Origin: Rhizobium etli 8C-3
GTDB lineage: Bacteria > Pseudomonadota > Alphaproteobacteria > Rhizobiales > Rhizobiaceae
Reading direction: 5' to 3'
Length of the DNA: 64,000 bases
NCBI RefSeq assembly: GCF_001908375.1
Contig: NZ_CP017241.1
Location: forward strand, 4,109,501-4,173,500
In this document: piece after piece, positions 36,811-47,100 of the stretch
Position numbering within the stretch: the first letter of the stretch is position 1
Layout of the letters: every line of letters begins with the position of its first letter
The notes under the pieces: generated by a model
The model's input: the letters and a program-made list of their open reading frames with translations, nothing else
Told to the model about the DNA's origin: nothing
The model's database searches: none
Position numbers and translations under genes: made by a program

Positions 36811-37569
36811 ATGAGCAATACCGCCGATCAAAAACGGGGCTGCCGATCCTATCTTGGCAAGCGCTACGACGCCCGACGCACGATCCATCGCAGAGTTCCC
36901 TGGAAGGCGTTTACGCTTTCGGCGGTCAATGTCGTCGTCATCGCCTTTTTTGTCTTCGACAGGCCGCTCGGACAGGCAGCCAAGAGCCTCTCGCCTCCCC
37001 TGGTATCGATCGCCGGCGAGGTGACGGATATCGGCCGGCTTGCATGGATCCTTGCGGGGCTTTGCACCATTCTCGCCACCGGTTACGCCGTTCGCCGGCG
37101 GCTTTGGAAAGTCCGCCGCCGGTTCCGCATGGCCTGTTTCGTCCAGATGACAGCCTATGTCGGGCTCTCCGTCATCCTCGCCAGTGTCTGTGCCAACACT
37201 TTGAAGTTCCTGATCGGGCGGGCGCGTCCGCTCATCTACGAGCAGGAGGGCATTTTCAGTTTCTCGCCCTTGAACACGGATTTCCTGCATCAGAGCTTCC
37301 CGTCGGGTCATTCGGCCAACATCGGCGCGCTCTTTGTGGCACTGATCCTCCTCTTTCCCCACGTCAGGCTCATTTTCATCGGTATCGGGCTCTGGCTCGG
37401 TGCAACCCGCATCATCATCGGCGTCCACTATCCGAGCGACGTCGTAGCAGGACTGGCGCTCGGCGCCTGGCTCGCATTTGCCGTCTCGATCCTCTTTGCC
37501 CGCTTCGGCCTGATCTTTGCCGTCGGTCGCGAAGGCTGGCCCGTGCCACGTCTCAGCAGACTCATTTGA
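36811..37569 (+). CDS. PAP2-family phosphatase, integral membrane
   Basis: 252 aa inner-membrane protein with about six helices. The three PAP2 motifs are intact: K132...R139-P140 (KFLIGRARP), P164-S-G-H167 (SFPSGHSAN) and R200...H206...D210 (TRIIIGVHYPSD). It likely removes phosphate from a lipid pyrophosphate or phosphatidic/phosphatidylglycerol phosphate at the periplasmic face. The positively charged N-terminus (RRTIHRRVPWK) is cytoplasmic. The specific lipid substrate is not evident. Confidence 0.9.
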   Translation: MSNTADQKRGCRSYLGKRYDARRTIHRRVPWKAFTLSAVNVVVIAFFVFDRPLGQAAKSLSPPLVSIAGEVTDIGRLAWILAGLCTILATGYAVRRRLWKVRRRFRMACFVQMTAYVGLSVILASVCANTLKFLIGRARPLIYEQEGIFSFSPLNTDFLHQSFPSGHSANIGALFVALILLFPHVRLIFIGIGLWLGATRIIIGVHYPSDVVAGLALGAWLAFAVSILFARFGLIFAVGREGWPVPRLSRLI

Positions 37570-37739
37570 GCCTCGGTTCGACGTTCTGCTATCCTTGCGC
37601 CTTCCCCAGAATGCTTTTCGAACGGATGTGTTTTTTGCAGGCTCTGAGGACCGCCACTCGTCCATTCGCACTACGGGCCGCTCTTCAACCGCGGCCTTGA
37701 CGGATGGCGACATCGAATGGGCTTGTCCAGATACAAGAA

Positions 37740-37764
37740 ACCCGGCGCCTCGAGGGCGCCGGGT
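37740..37764. terminator. Hairpin between convergent PAP2 and transporter genes
   Basis: A perfect ten-base GC-rich stem (ACCCGGCGCC / GGCGCCGGGT) with a five-base loop. On the minus strand it is followed by TTTCTT, which suits termination of the transporter gene that ends at 37793. Confidence 0.7.
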
Positions 37765-37792
37765 GCTGTTTTCGCAATTGCGATGGATCGCC

Positions 37793-39679
37793 TCAATCCA
37801 TCGTGCGGATATCGCGGTCCTTGGTTTCCGGCAGGAAAATCATACCGATGACCAGGGTGATGCCCGCAAAGATGATCGGGTACCAGAGACCGTAGTAGAT
37901 GTCGCCCTTGAAGGCGCTCATCGCGAAGGCGGTTGCCGGAAGCAGACCACCGAACCAGCCGTTGCCGATGTGATAGGGAAGCGACATGCCGGTATAGCGG
38001 ATCCGGGTCGGGAAGAGCTCCACCAGAAGGGCAGCGATCGGCCCGTAGACCATCGTCACGTAAATGACGAGGACGGTCAGGACGGCGATGACGCCCACCC
38101 AGTTCAGTCTTGCCGGGTCGGCAACCATGGTGAAGGTACCACCGTTGGCGATCGTGTAGACAGTCATGTCGGTGACGCCCTTGGCCTCGTCGGCCGTCAG
38201 CAGCTTGTCGGTCACGAGCTTTTCGGCCGGTACGGTCTCCTTCTGACCTGCACGAACCGCATCAGCATTGAGAGCCAGTTCCGGGTTGGCGGCGATGAAG
38301 GCATCGAGCTTGGATTCCGGAACCTTGGCCGCGCCGCGAACCAGGGGGTAGCCAGCATCGCGAAGCGCGATGTTGATGCCCTTTTCGAAAGCGCCGTTCA
38401 TCGCTTTCGCCTTGTCGCCAGCAGCGGCGGCATCATAGCTTGTAATCGAGTCGTCGCCGATCTTGACCGTGGCGGCCGAACCGGCGGGGCCGCTTACGAC
38501 ATCATATGGCACCGAGTTCTTCGTCAGGAACGACGTGGCGATATCGCACGAGGTGGTAAACTTCGCGGTGCCGGTCGGGTTGAACTGGAACTTGCAATCG
38601 CCCGGTGCCGCAGTAACCGTTGCGCGGATCGTGGCCTGGGCCTCTGCAAGCGCCGGATTGGCAAAATTGGTCAGAGCCTTGAACAGAGGGAAGTAAGTCA
38701 CCATGGCGAGCAGGAGGCCGGCCATGATGATCGGCTTGCGACCGATCTTGTCGGAAAGCCACCCGAAGAAAACGAAGAAGCCGGTCCCGAGCAACAACGA
38801 CGCCGCGACCATCAGGTTGGTCGACTGCGCGTCGACTTTCAGGATGTTTTGCAGGAAGAACAGCGCGTAGAACTGACCGCAATACCAGACGACGGCCTGC
38901 CCCATGACAGCGCCAAGAAGCGCAAGCAGCGCCACCTTGGCGTTACGCCACTGGCCGAAGGCTTCCGTCAGCGGCGCCTTCGAACCCTTGCCCTCGGCCT
39001 TCATCTTCTGGAAGGCCGGTGATTCGTTCATCTTCAGACGGATCCAGACGGAAACACCGAGCAGGACGACCGAGACGAGGAACGGGATACGCCAGCCCCA
39101 GGCGGCGAAATCGGCGGCACCCAGCATGGACTGGACGAAGAGAATGATCAGCAGCGACAGGAACAGGCCGAGTGTTGCCGTCGTCTGGATCCATGACGTG
39201 AAGAAACCGCGCCGGCCATGCGGCGCATGTTCGGCCACATATGTCGCTGCGCCACCGTATTCACCGCCGAGGGCCAAGCCCTGCAGGAGGCGCAGACCGA
39301 CCAGGATGATCGGGGCTGCGATGCCGATGGACGCCGCTCCTGGAAGGATACCGACGAGGAAGGTCGACAGACCCATGATCAGGATTGTGATCAGGAAGGT
39401 ATATTTGCGGCCGACCAGATCGCCGAGGCGGCCGAAAACCAATGCGCCGAACGGACGCACCAGGAAGCCGGCTGCAAAGGCGAGCAGGGCGAAGATGTTT
39501 CGCGTCGTTTCCGGATACTGGCTGAAAAAGGTAGCGCCGATATAGGTGGCGAGTGAACCGTAAAGATAGAAGTCATACCATTCGAAAACGGTCCCGAGCG
39601 AGGAGGCGAAGATGACCTTCTTCTCCTCGCCTGTCATCGGGCCGACTCTCGCGTCTCCGACGCTTGCGACATTTGCCAT
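37793..39679 (-). CDS. MFS transporter, metabolite:H+ symporter type, with a large insert
   Basis: 628 aa from the ATG at 39679, with GGAGGAC upstream. The MHS/ProP-like signature is clear: SSLGTVFEWYDFYLYGSLA in helix 1, FLVRPFGALVFGRLGDLVGRK in loop 2-3, RLLQGLALGGEYGGAATYVAEHAP, and ELFPTRIRYTGMSLPYHIGNG near the end. About 190 hydrophilic residues (about 330-520) interrupt the second half between membrane helices. They contain a Cys pair (DCKFQF and SCD). Normal family members have about 430-450 aa. The substrate, probably an organic acid or osmolyte, is unknown. Confidence 0.88.
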   Translation of the reverse strand: MANVASVGDARVGPMTGEEKKVIFASSLGTVFEWYDFYLYGSLATYIGATFFSQYPETTRNIFALLAFAAGFLVRPFGALVFGRLGDLVGRKYTFLITILIMGLSTFLVGILPGAASIGIAAPIILVGLRLLQGLALGGEYGGAATYVAEHAPHGRRGFFTSWIQTTATLGLFLSLLIILFVQSMLGAADFAAWGWRIPFLVSVVLLGVSVWIRLKMNESPAFQKMKAEGKGSKAPLTEAFGQWRNAKVALLALLGAVMGQAVVWYCGQFYALFFLQNILKVDAQSTNLMVAASLLLGTGFFVFFGWLSDKIGRKPIIMAGLLLAMVTYFPLFKALTNFANPALAEAQATIRATVTAAPGDCKFQFNPTGTAKFTTSCDIATSFLTKNSVPYDVVSGPAGSAATVKIGDDSITSYDAAAAGDKAKAMNGAFEKGINIALRDAGYPLVRGAAKVPESKLDAFIAANPELALNADAVRAGQKETVPAEKLVTDKLLTADEAKGVTDMTVYTIANGGTFTMVADPARLNWVGVIAVLTVLVIYVTMVYGPIAALLVELFPTRIRYTGMSLPYHIGNGWFGGLLPATAFAMSAFKGDIYYGLWYPIIFAGITLVIGMIFLPETKDRDIRTMD

Positions 39680-40190
39680 TGTCTGTCCTCCACAGAGTGA
39701 TAAGCAACGAGGCGCGTCCCAAGCTCTCCTCAAAGCATCCTTGGACGCAACTCGCCTGACAAGAGTGTGACAGAAAAGGATTCGGAGAAAGAGAGCGGCT
39801 TTGGGATTATGACTTTAGTCTAATGCCTTTGCACAGATTGTCGCAGGCAAGGCTCCTTCCGAAGGACCGCAATCTCTGCCCGGGTGCTCGAGACAGCAGG
39901 TTGCAAAAACCTTGACTCCTGTGGAAAACCTTTTAAGAGCAACGGCGGAAGGGAATATCCATGGTTCGAGACGAACACGCCATTGCTGCACGCAATGATC
40001 TGGCACCAGGTGCCGGGATGGATATTGCTGTTCCGGTTTCTTCCAAAACCAAGGCCAAAACGACGACGAAAACCGTCTGACGTCTCTGGCCTGCCGCTCT
40101 CTCCCCGGCCCGGCTGGGGACAGGAAGCCGCGATCGTCTCGCGCCTTCCCCCTCACCGGACAAGAGGAGAGAAGAGAAAGAGAGCTTGAA
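39680..40190. other. Gap without a supported gene
   Basis: About 510 bases between the divergent transporter and asd genes. A plus-strand frame (39884-40189) has a repeat-like C-terminus (SRLPPHRTRGEKRKRA) of the sort produced by intergenic palindromic elements of rhizobia, rather than by a gene. The stretch 40090-40175, with CTCTC-rich and GAGAG-rich ends, may be such an element. It must also hold the promoters of both flanking genes. Confidence 0.4.
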
Positions 40191-41225
40191 ATGGGTTTCA
40201 AAGTTGCAGTTGCGGGAGCGACCGGAAATGTGGGCCGGGAAATGCTCAACATCCTCTCGGAGCGCGGCTTCCCCGCCGACGAAGTCGTGGCGCTCGCCTC
40301 CGCGCGTTCGCAGGGTACGGAGGTTTCCTACGGTGATCGGACACTGAAGGTTTCCAACCTCGAGAACTACGATTTCTCCGACACTGACATCTGCCTGATG
40401 TCTGCGGGTGGCGAAGTGTCCAAGAAGTTCTCGCCGAAGATCGGCCAGCAGGGATGCGTCGTGATCGACAACTCCTCGGCCTGGCGCTACGACGCCGACG
40501 TGCCGCTGATCGTTCCGGAAGTGAATCCGGATGCCGTGACGCCGTTCACCAAGCGCAACATCATCGCCAACCCGAATTGCTCGACCGCACAGCTCGTCGT
40601 GGCTTTGAAGCCGCTGCATGACTTTGCCAAGATCAAGCGTGTTGTCGTCTCGACCTACCAGTCGGTTTCCGGCGCAGGCAAGGACGGCATGGACGAGCTC
40701 TTCAACCAGACACGCGCCGTCTTCGTTGCCGATCCGATCGAAAACAAGAAGTTCACGAAGCGCATCGCCTTCAATGTCATTCCCCATATCGACGTCTTCA
40801 TGGAGGATGGCTACACCAAGGAAGAATGGAAGGTTCTAGCCGAGACCAAGAAGATGCTCGACCCGAAAATCAAGGTCACGTGCACGGCCGTACGGGTTCC
40901 GGTTTTCATCGGCCATTCAGAATCGGTCAATATCGAGTTCGAAAACGAGATCACCGCCGATCAGGCGCGCGAGATCCTGCGGGACGCTCCGGGCTGCCTC
41001 GTCATCGATAAGCACGAAAACGGCGGCTATATCACGCCTTACGAATCTGCCGGCGAAGACGCGACTTATATTTCGCGCATCCGCGAAGATGCGACAGTCG
41101 AGAATGGCCTCAACATCTGGGTGGTTTCAGACAACCTGCGAAAGGGCGCGGCTTTGAATGCAATCCAGATTGCCGAGCTCCTCGTCAACCGCGGTCTCAT
41201 CAAGCCCCGCAAGAAGGCCGCCTAA
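40191..41225 (+). CDS. asd: Aspartate-semialdehyde dehydrogenase
   Basis: 344 aa. NADP-binding N-terminus KVAVAGATGNVGREML, catalytic Cys130 in IIANPNCSTAQLVVALKPL, and the substrate-binding VVSTYQSVSGAGKDGMDEL and VTCTAVRVPVFIGHSESVNIEF. It reduces aspartyl phosphate to aspartate semialdehyde, the branch point for lysine/diaminopimelate, threonine and methionine. The ATG at 40191 follows GAGAGAAG/AAGAGAG. It is a single gene in its transcription unit. Confidence 0.97.
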   Translation: MGFKVAVAGATGNVGREMLNILSERGFPADEVVALASARSQGTEVSYGDRTLKVSNLENYDFSDTDICLMSAGGEVSKKFSPKIGQQGCVVIDNSSAWRYDADVPLIVPEVNPDAVTPFTKRNIIANPNCSTAQLVVALKPLHDFAKIKRVVVSTYQSVSGAGKDGMDELFNQTRAVFVADPIENKKFTKRIAFNVIPHIDVFMEDGYTKEEWKVLAETKKMLDPKIKVTCTAVRVPVFIGHSESVNIEFENEITADQAREILRDAPGCLVIDKHENGGYITPYESAGEDATYISRIREDATVENGLNIWVVSDNLRKGAALNAIQIAELLVNRGLIKPRKKAA

Positions 41226-41234
41226 CACCAAAAA

Positions 41235-41249
41235 TTAACCATAATTTAC
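41235..41249 (+). promoter_or_regulatory. Possible CtrA site upstream of the lytic transglycosylase gene
   Basis: TTAACCATAATTTAC: a TTAACCAT half-motif as reported for rhizobial CtrA, with a second near half (TTAC) at the N7 spacing. It lies 160 bases before the transglycosylase start and just after the asd stop. CtrA is the cell-cycle master regulator of alphaproteobacteria. Inference from motif only. Confidence 0.35.
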
Positions 41250-41254
41250 TATCA

Positions 41255-41283
41255 GCCCCGCATATCGCCTGATGATGCGGGGC
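41255..41283 (+). terminator. Hairpin after asd
   Basis: A perfect nine-base stem (GCCCCGCAT / ATGCGGGGC) with an 11-base loop, 30 bases after the asd stop. The tail is TTCCT, so it is not a strong U-run. Confidence 0.55.
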
Positions 41284-41408
41284 TTCCTACGAAAACTGGC
41301 CGATGGCCATCAGGTTGCAAGGCACCGAAAGGTGATCGTGACAAAATTATCTGCTGCTGGCATTCTTGCGCGGCGCCAAGCTTGTGCAGATGGAGATCGG
41401 GGTTTCTG

Positions 41409-42230
41409 ATGAGCATGACAAAATTCTTTGTGGCGGTCATCGCAGCGGCGAGCGTACTCCACGCCGTTCCGGCAGCGGCAAAGGCTGCCCAGTGCGGCAA
41501 CAACGGCGCGGGTTTCCAAGCTTGGGTTGCCGACTTCAAGCAGCAAGCAGCCGCCAGCGGCGTCAGCCCATCGGTGCTGGACCGGGCCTTCGCCAATGTG
41601 AACTATAATAAATCGACAATCGCAGCCGACCGTGGGCAGAAGAGCTTCAAGCTCTCCTTCGACGCATTCATGAAGAAACGGGGTGGCGCCACGATCATCT
41701 CCCGCGGCAGAAGCATGAAGCGCGCCAATCAAGGACTCTTCGCCTCGATCGAAAGCCGCTACGGCGTGCCGGCCGGACCGCTGATCGCGATCTGGGGAAT
41801 GGAGACCGGCTTCGGCAGTTATATGGGCAATCAGCATACCCTGTCTGCCGTTTCGACCCTCGCCTATGACTGCCGCCGCTCGGATTATTTCACCGATCAG
41901 CTTTATGCCGCTCTGCAACTTGTTTCCGAAGGCTACCTCAGCCCGCAGGCTCGCGGCGCGGCGCACGGCGAAATTGGACAGACGCAGTTCCTGCCGCGCA
42001 ACGTGGTCCGTTTCGGAGCCGACGGCGACGGCGACGGACGCGTCGACTTGGTCGGCTCGCGCGCTGATGCCCTGGCTTCGACGGCAAACTTCCTCAGAGG
42101 CCACGGCTGGCAGGCAGGCGCGGGTTATCAGCCAGGCGAAGCGAATTTTGCAGCAATCGCTGGCTGGAACGCAGCAACCGTCTATCAACAGGCAATCGCT
42201 TACATCGGCCAGCAGATCGACGGCCAGTGA
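41409..42230 (+). CDS. Lytic murein transglycosylase (MltB-like)
   Basis: 273 aa from the ATG at 41409 (another ATG two codons later). Signal peptide MSMTKFFVAVIAAASVLHAVPAAAKAA. The catalytic Glu is in IWGMETGFGSYMGNQ; downstream are GEIGQTQFLPRNVVRFGADGDGDGRVDL and ALASTANFLRGHGWQ, typical of the MltB/SLT_2 domain. It cleaves peptidoglycan glycan strands with 1,6-anhydro product formation in the periplasm. There is no lipobox, unlike E. coli MltB, and no C-terminal peptidoglycan-binding domain. Confidence 0.92.
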   Translation: MSMTKFFVAVIAAASVLHAVPAAAKAAQCGNNGAGFQAWVADFKQQAAASGVSPSVLDRAFANVNYNKSTIAADRGQKSFKLSFDAFMKKRGGATIISRGRSMKRANQGLFASIESRYGVPAGPLIAIWGMETGFGSYMGNQHTLSAVSTLAYDCRRSDYFTDQLYAALQLVSEGYLSPQARGAAHGEIGQTQFLPRNVVRFGADGDGDGRVDLVGSRADALASTANFLRGHGWQAGAGYQPGEANFAAIAGWNAATVYQQAIAYIGQQIDGQ

Positions 42231-42237
42231 GCTTTCC

Positions 42238-42265
42238 CGCCCGCGAAGTTCATACTTCCGGGCGG
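42238..42265. terminator. Bidirectional hairpin between transglycosylase and carbonic anhydrase genes
   Basis: An 11-base stem with one bulged C (CGCCCGcGAAGT / ACTTCCGGGCG) and a four-base loop between two convergent genes. It overlaps the last codons of the carbonic anhydrase gene. No clear U-run. Confidence 0.5.
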
Positions 42266-42891
42266 ATAAAATCGCGCGTTTCGGCGTCCATCACCCATAA
42301 TTCGCCGGTCGAGATATCGAACCAGGCCCCGTGCAGGGCGATCTCGCCTGCCTCTTCAAGCGCCTTGATATCCGGAAAAGTTCTCAGGTTGTTGAGCGAG
42401 TTGCGGATCGAGACGCGCTCGAGCGCCGTCTGGCGCTCGGCGGCAGTCATCACGTCGTTGCTTTGAATCTGCTCGGCAGCCGGCCGGACGAGTGACATCC
42501 AGCGGCCGATGAAATCACCAGGCGACAGCGGTTCGGAATTGGGATCGAGTGCTGCGCGTATACCACCGCAGCGGCCATGGCCCATGACGACGATGTCGGA
42601 AACCTTCAAGACCTGCACCGCGAATTCCAAAGCGGCCGACGTCGAGTGGAAATGGCCATCCGGCTCGTAAGGCGGGACCATGTTGGCGACGTTGCGGATG
42701 ACGAAAAGCTCACCGGGGCCAGCGTCGAAGATAAGTTCCGGTGCTGCGCGCGAGTCCGAACAGGCAATAACCAGCGTATTCGGATTCTGGCCGTTTTCAG
42801 CCAGCATCTTATAGCGGTCGCGGGCGTCGGCATAACGACCGTTCATGAAGTTGCGATAGCCGTCCAGAAGGGTAGTTGGAAAACACTGCAT
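42250..42891 (-). CDS. Beta-class carbonic anhydrase
   Basis: 213 aa. Zinc ligands of the beta class are Cys44, His105 and Cys108, with the Asp46-Arg48 dyad in CSDSRAAPELIF and the second motif GHGRCGGI. It interconverts CO2 and bicarbonate in the cytoplasm, supplying bicarbonate to carboxylases and supporting growth at low CO2. The gene ends convergently with the lytic transglycosylase gene, and its stop lies within a hairpin. Confidence 0.95.
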   Translation of the reverse strand: MQCFPTTLLDGYRNFMNGRYADARDRYKMLAENGQNPNTLVIACSDSRAAPELIFDAGPGELFVIRNVANMVPPYEPDGHFHSTSAALEFAVQVLKVSDIVVMGHGRCGGIRAALDPNSEPLSPGDFIGRWMSLVRPAAEQIQSNDVMTAAERQTALERVSIRNSLNNLRTFPDIKALEEAGEIALHGAWFDISTGELWVMDAETRDFIRPEV

Positions 42892-42961
42892 GACTGTCGA
42901 TTAGCGCGCAGTCGCCGCAAGATCAACTGCTGCACGTGCGAAATGCGAAAACTGCCGTCGC

Positions 42962-43840
42962 TTAGCTCTTCTTCCGTTGAGCGGGATGCATGAGGCGGCG
43001 CATCTGCACCATGGCCATTGGCGTCGAGAGGCTTGATGCATCACTTGCGAGCGTGAGCTCGTCACTGCCGCGTTTGACAGCACGTACCAGCACTTCATAG
43101 ACGCTGGCTGTTGCAAGCTGCAATGCTTTTTCGTCGTCCATCCCGGAAAGCAGCCGCGAGAGGAAGACGGCTGCCAGCAGGTCGCCCAATCCATTCGGTG
43201 GCTTGTCGACGACGCGATGCTCGGCAAGCAGGGCATGGCGGCCCGAGAGATAGAGATTTCCGGTGCCGCCAGCCATCATCGGAACAGCGGAGGTGACAAG
43301 CATGCGGGAAGGGCCGAGGGACAGGGCAGCCTCCATGACGGCCGTATTGTCCTCCAACGGGGCGCCCACCATCCAGGCCAGCTCATAGCGGTTGGGTGTG
43401 GCCAACGAGGCCAGTGGGATCAGATGGTCGCGGATCGCCTCCGCTGTTGCTTCGGGAACATAGAGGCCGCCCAGATCCCCCATCACCGGATCGCAGACAT
43501 AGAGCAGCTCGGGGTTTCTTTCACGCAATGCGCTGACCAGACGGGCAACGGAACCAGCCTGGGCAGCGTTTCCGAAATAACCAGACAAAACCGCCTTCAC
43601 TTCTCCAACCCACGGCGCACGGATGAGATCATCGATAGCGGCATCGAAATCGGCCTCCGCAAAGGTGAGCCGGGTCGAACGGCCATGGCCGGGATGCCAG
43701 GGCAGAATGATGGTCGGCAGTGCCCAGACCTGATGGCCCAGCGTCTCAAGCGCGAAGACGGCGGCGCGATTGCCCACCGAACCGCGAACGACATGGCTGG
43801 AGATGACGATCACCGCTCCTGCAGCACTATTGTCCGGCAT
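42962..43840 (-). CDS. pdxY: Pyridoxal kinase
   Basis: 292 aa, ribokinase-like fold. N-terminus VIVISSHVVRGSVGNRAAVFALETLGHQVWALPT (substrate loop SxxVxGxVGN), CDPVMGDLGGLYVPEATAEAI, and the ATP/phosphate loop PPNGLGDLLAAVFLSRLL, where the usual GTGD is GLGD as in PdxY. It phosphorylates pyridoxal to pyridoxal phosphate in the salvage pathway. It is upstream of carbonic anhydrase on the same strand, 70 bases apart, and divergent from the glutamate dehydrogenase gene. Confidence 0.93.
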   Translation of the reverse strand: MPDNSAAGAVIVISSHVVRGSVGNRAAVFALETLGHQVWALPTIILPWHPGHGRSTRLTFAEADFDAAIDDLIRAPWVGEVKAVLSGYFGNAAQAGSVARLVSALRERNPELLYVCDPVMGDLGGLYVPEATAEAIRDHLIPLASLATPNRYELAWMVGAPLEDNTAVMEAALSLGPSRMLVTSAVPMMAGGTGNLYLSGRHALLAEHRVVDKPPNGLGDLLAAVFLSRLLSGMDDEKALQLATASVYEVLVRAVKRGSDELTLASDASSLSTPMAMVQMRRLMHPAQRKKS

Positions 43841-44106
43841 AGTAATTCTGAACCCCGCATTCGATGCGCTTTTGATCGTCCTTTTGCCGCGCCGCTGTCA
43901 ACCATTCTTCATCCATGCGTGGAAATCTGGGCGAGCCGACAAAACACTGGCCTTACGCTTCCAAAAATCGGGAAATTCTCCGAAATCTTACGAAATCCGG
44001 ATCAAAAACGCACAAAAACTGCCAGGGCGGAGCCTCTTTTAGGGGTTTTTTCGATAATTCTTCTGCTAACTTGCGGCAAATCACACACATCGGGGGAATG
44101 TCTTCA

Positions 44107-47100
44107 ATGGCTGCCAAAAACAATCCGCGACGCGAAAAGCTGATCGAAAGCGCGAGGAAGATCGCTGCTGCGGCCAAGGAACAGCATCTCGATCCGGAGA
44201 TCCTCTTCGGCCGGGCAAGCGGAGACGACCTCGATCGCTATACAGCGCAGATGCTGGCGCTTTGTGCCGTTCATTCTGCCAAAGAGCTTGCGGGCTGGGA
44301 CGGCAAGGTCCCGCGCGTTACGATCGAAACGCTGGCTGATGTCGAACCCGATGGCGTTTCAGTCTCGATCCTGACGGTGACCGATCACAACAAGCCGTTC
44401 CTTTACGAGTCGGTTATGAGCGAGGTCACAAGCACGTATCGCGATCTCTATATGGCGGTGCATCCGATCCTGGTGATGGAGCCTGGAAAAACGCCGGTCC
44501 TTTATTCAGCCGAGGAGCCGAGCGATCCGGCAAGACGTGTCAGTCATATCCAGATTCACATTTCGCCTTTGACTGCGGCCCAATCCGACGACCTTCGCAA
44601 GCGCGTCATGATCGTCTTGGAGCAGGTCCGCCAGGCTGTTTCCGACTGGAAGCCGATGCTTTCCAAGCTCGACACCGTGATTGCCGAATTGCGCAGCTAC
44701 AGCGCCAGCCGCAAGAAGGCCGATCGAGACGAAGCACTTGCTTTCCTGACCTGGCTACGCGATGAAAACTTCACCTTCCTTGGGATGCGTGAATATGTCT
44801 ATTCCGGCAGGGGCAGCGAAGCCAAGGTCGAGCGTGACAAGGGCGCTGGCCTCGGCATTCTTTCTGATCCCGATGTGTTGGTGCTGCGCACCGGCAAGGA
44901 TGCCGTAACGACAACGCCGGAAATCCTCGCCTTTCTCGATGGTCCGGATTTCCTGATCGTCACCAAGGCGAATGTTAAATCCGTCGTCCACCGCCGCGCC
45001 TATATGGACTATGTCGGTGTCAAGCGGTTCGACAAGGATGGCAATGTCACCGGTGAGCTGCGCATCGTCGGCCTCTTTACATCGACGGCCTATACGTCCT
45101 CGACGTCGGAAATTCCGCTCATCCGTTCCAAAGTCGCCAAAGTAACAGATCATTTCGGCTTCGATCCCATGAGCCATTCCGGCAGAATGTTGGCCAACAC
45201 GCTGGAATCTTATCCACGCGACGATCTTTTCCAGATCGACACGACGCTGCTTGCGAATTTTGCGGAACAGATCAACGATCTGGTCGAACGGCCGCGCGTC
45301 CGCGTTCTGCCGCGCATCGATCATTTCGATCGTTTTGTGTCGGTCATCGTCTATGTGCCACGCGAGGAATATGATTCCATCGTCCGAGAAAAGATCGGCA
45401 CCTACCTGAAGACCGTCTATGACGGCCGGGTCTCTGCCTATTACCCGGCTTTCCCGGAAGGGCGGGTTGCGCGCGTACACTTCATCATCGGCCGCTCCGG
45501 AGGCAAAACGCCGCGCATACCGCAATCGAAACTCGAAGAAGCAATCCGCGCCATCACCGCCCGCTGGGACGATCGCTTCGAAGCGCTGGCTGGGCCCAAG
45601 GCGCCGAAGATCGGCGTCAGCAACGCCTTCCAGGATTCCTTCACCGCTGAAGAAACGGTTGCCGATCTGCCGGACATCATCGATTGCGCCTCTGGCGAGC
45701 CGATACGGATCGCATTCTATTACCGCAATGATGCAGAACGCGGCCGGATCTTCTCACTCAAGATTTTCCATGCAGGCGAGCAGCTCCCGCTTTCACGCCG
45801 CGTGCCGCTTCTCGAAAATCTCGGTTTCAACGTGCTGAGCGAGCGAACCTTTGACATCGAAGTTCCAACCGCAGACGGCTCGGTCAACATCGTCGTACTG
45901 CACGATATGGAGCTTGAAGACCGCAGGGGCGCCGAAATTGACCTAAGCCGTCATGGTGCGGCGCTGGAAGAGGCCTTTATTTCTGCTTTCGACGGCACGA
46001 TCGACAATGACAGTTTCAACCGGCTGATCCTTTCGGCGGGGCTTTCTGCACGCGAGACGAATGTCCTGCGGGCCTATGCGCGTTATCTTCGTCAGGCCGG
46101 TATCGCCTATTCGCAGGATTACATCGCAACGACCCTCGACAAATACCCGGAGATTGCCGCTTCGATCTTCCGCCTGTTTTACGACGCGCTCGATCCGCAG
46201 CTTAGCGAGAGGGCCCGCATGAGAAAGCTCGCCGAGCTGCATCGGTCGATCGAGGCGGCGCTCGCCAATGTGCCGAGCCTCGACGATGACCGCATCCTGC
46301 GCCGATACATCAATATCGTCGACGCAACGCTGCGGACCAACTACTTCCAGCGCAATGCCGATGGTTCGCCGAAGGCGATGCTTGCCTTCAAGCTCGATCC
46401 GAACCTCGTCGATGGTCTGCCGGACCCGAAGCCTTTTCGCGAGATCTTTGTCTATGGAGTCGAGGTCGAAGGCGTGCACCTGCGTTTCGGCAAGGTTGCC
46501 CGCGGCGGCCTGCGCTGGTCGGATCGCGCCGAGGACTACCGCACGGAAGTGCTGGGCCTCGTAAAGGCCCAGCAGGTGAAGAACGCCGTCATCGTTCCAG
46601 TCGGCGCCAAGGGCGGCTTTTATCCGAAGAAACTGCCTGCTGGCAGCCGGGATGAAATCTTCAATGCCGGCCGCGAAGCCTACAAGACTTATATCCGCAC
46701 ACTGCTTTCGATCACCGACAACATTTCAGGCACCGATATCGTGCCTCCGGCAGATACGGTACGGCTCGATGGCGACGATCCCTATTTCGTCGTCGCCGCC
46801 GATAAGGGAACGGCAACCTTCTCCGACACGGCCAACGCACTGGCGCAGGAGGCTGGTTTCTGGCTCGACGACGCCTTTGCCTCAGGTGGATCGGCCGGCT
46901 ATGACCACAAGAAAATGGGCATCACCGCGCGTGGCGCGTGGGAAACCGTAAAGCGTCATTTCCGCGAGATGGATATCGACATCCAGACGACACCGTTTAC
47001 GGTGGCCGGTGTCGGCGACATGTCCGGCGACGTTTTCGGCAACGGCATGCTGCTTTCTCCGAAGATCAAGCTGCTTTCGGCCTTCGACCACCGTGACATC

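Noticed and set aside
37517..39022. 501-codon plus-strand frame covering the transporter gene
   Set aside because: It is antisense to the MHS-type transporter; composition (many His/Gln/Gly/Arg) is typical of an antisense frame.
40090..40180. Rhizobial palindromic intergenic repeat (RIME-like) before asd
   Set aside because: Only CTCTC-rich and GAGAG-rich ends resemble such elements; no clear long inverted arms and no second copy in the window.
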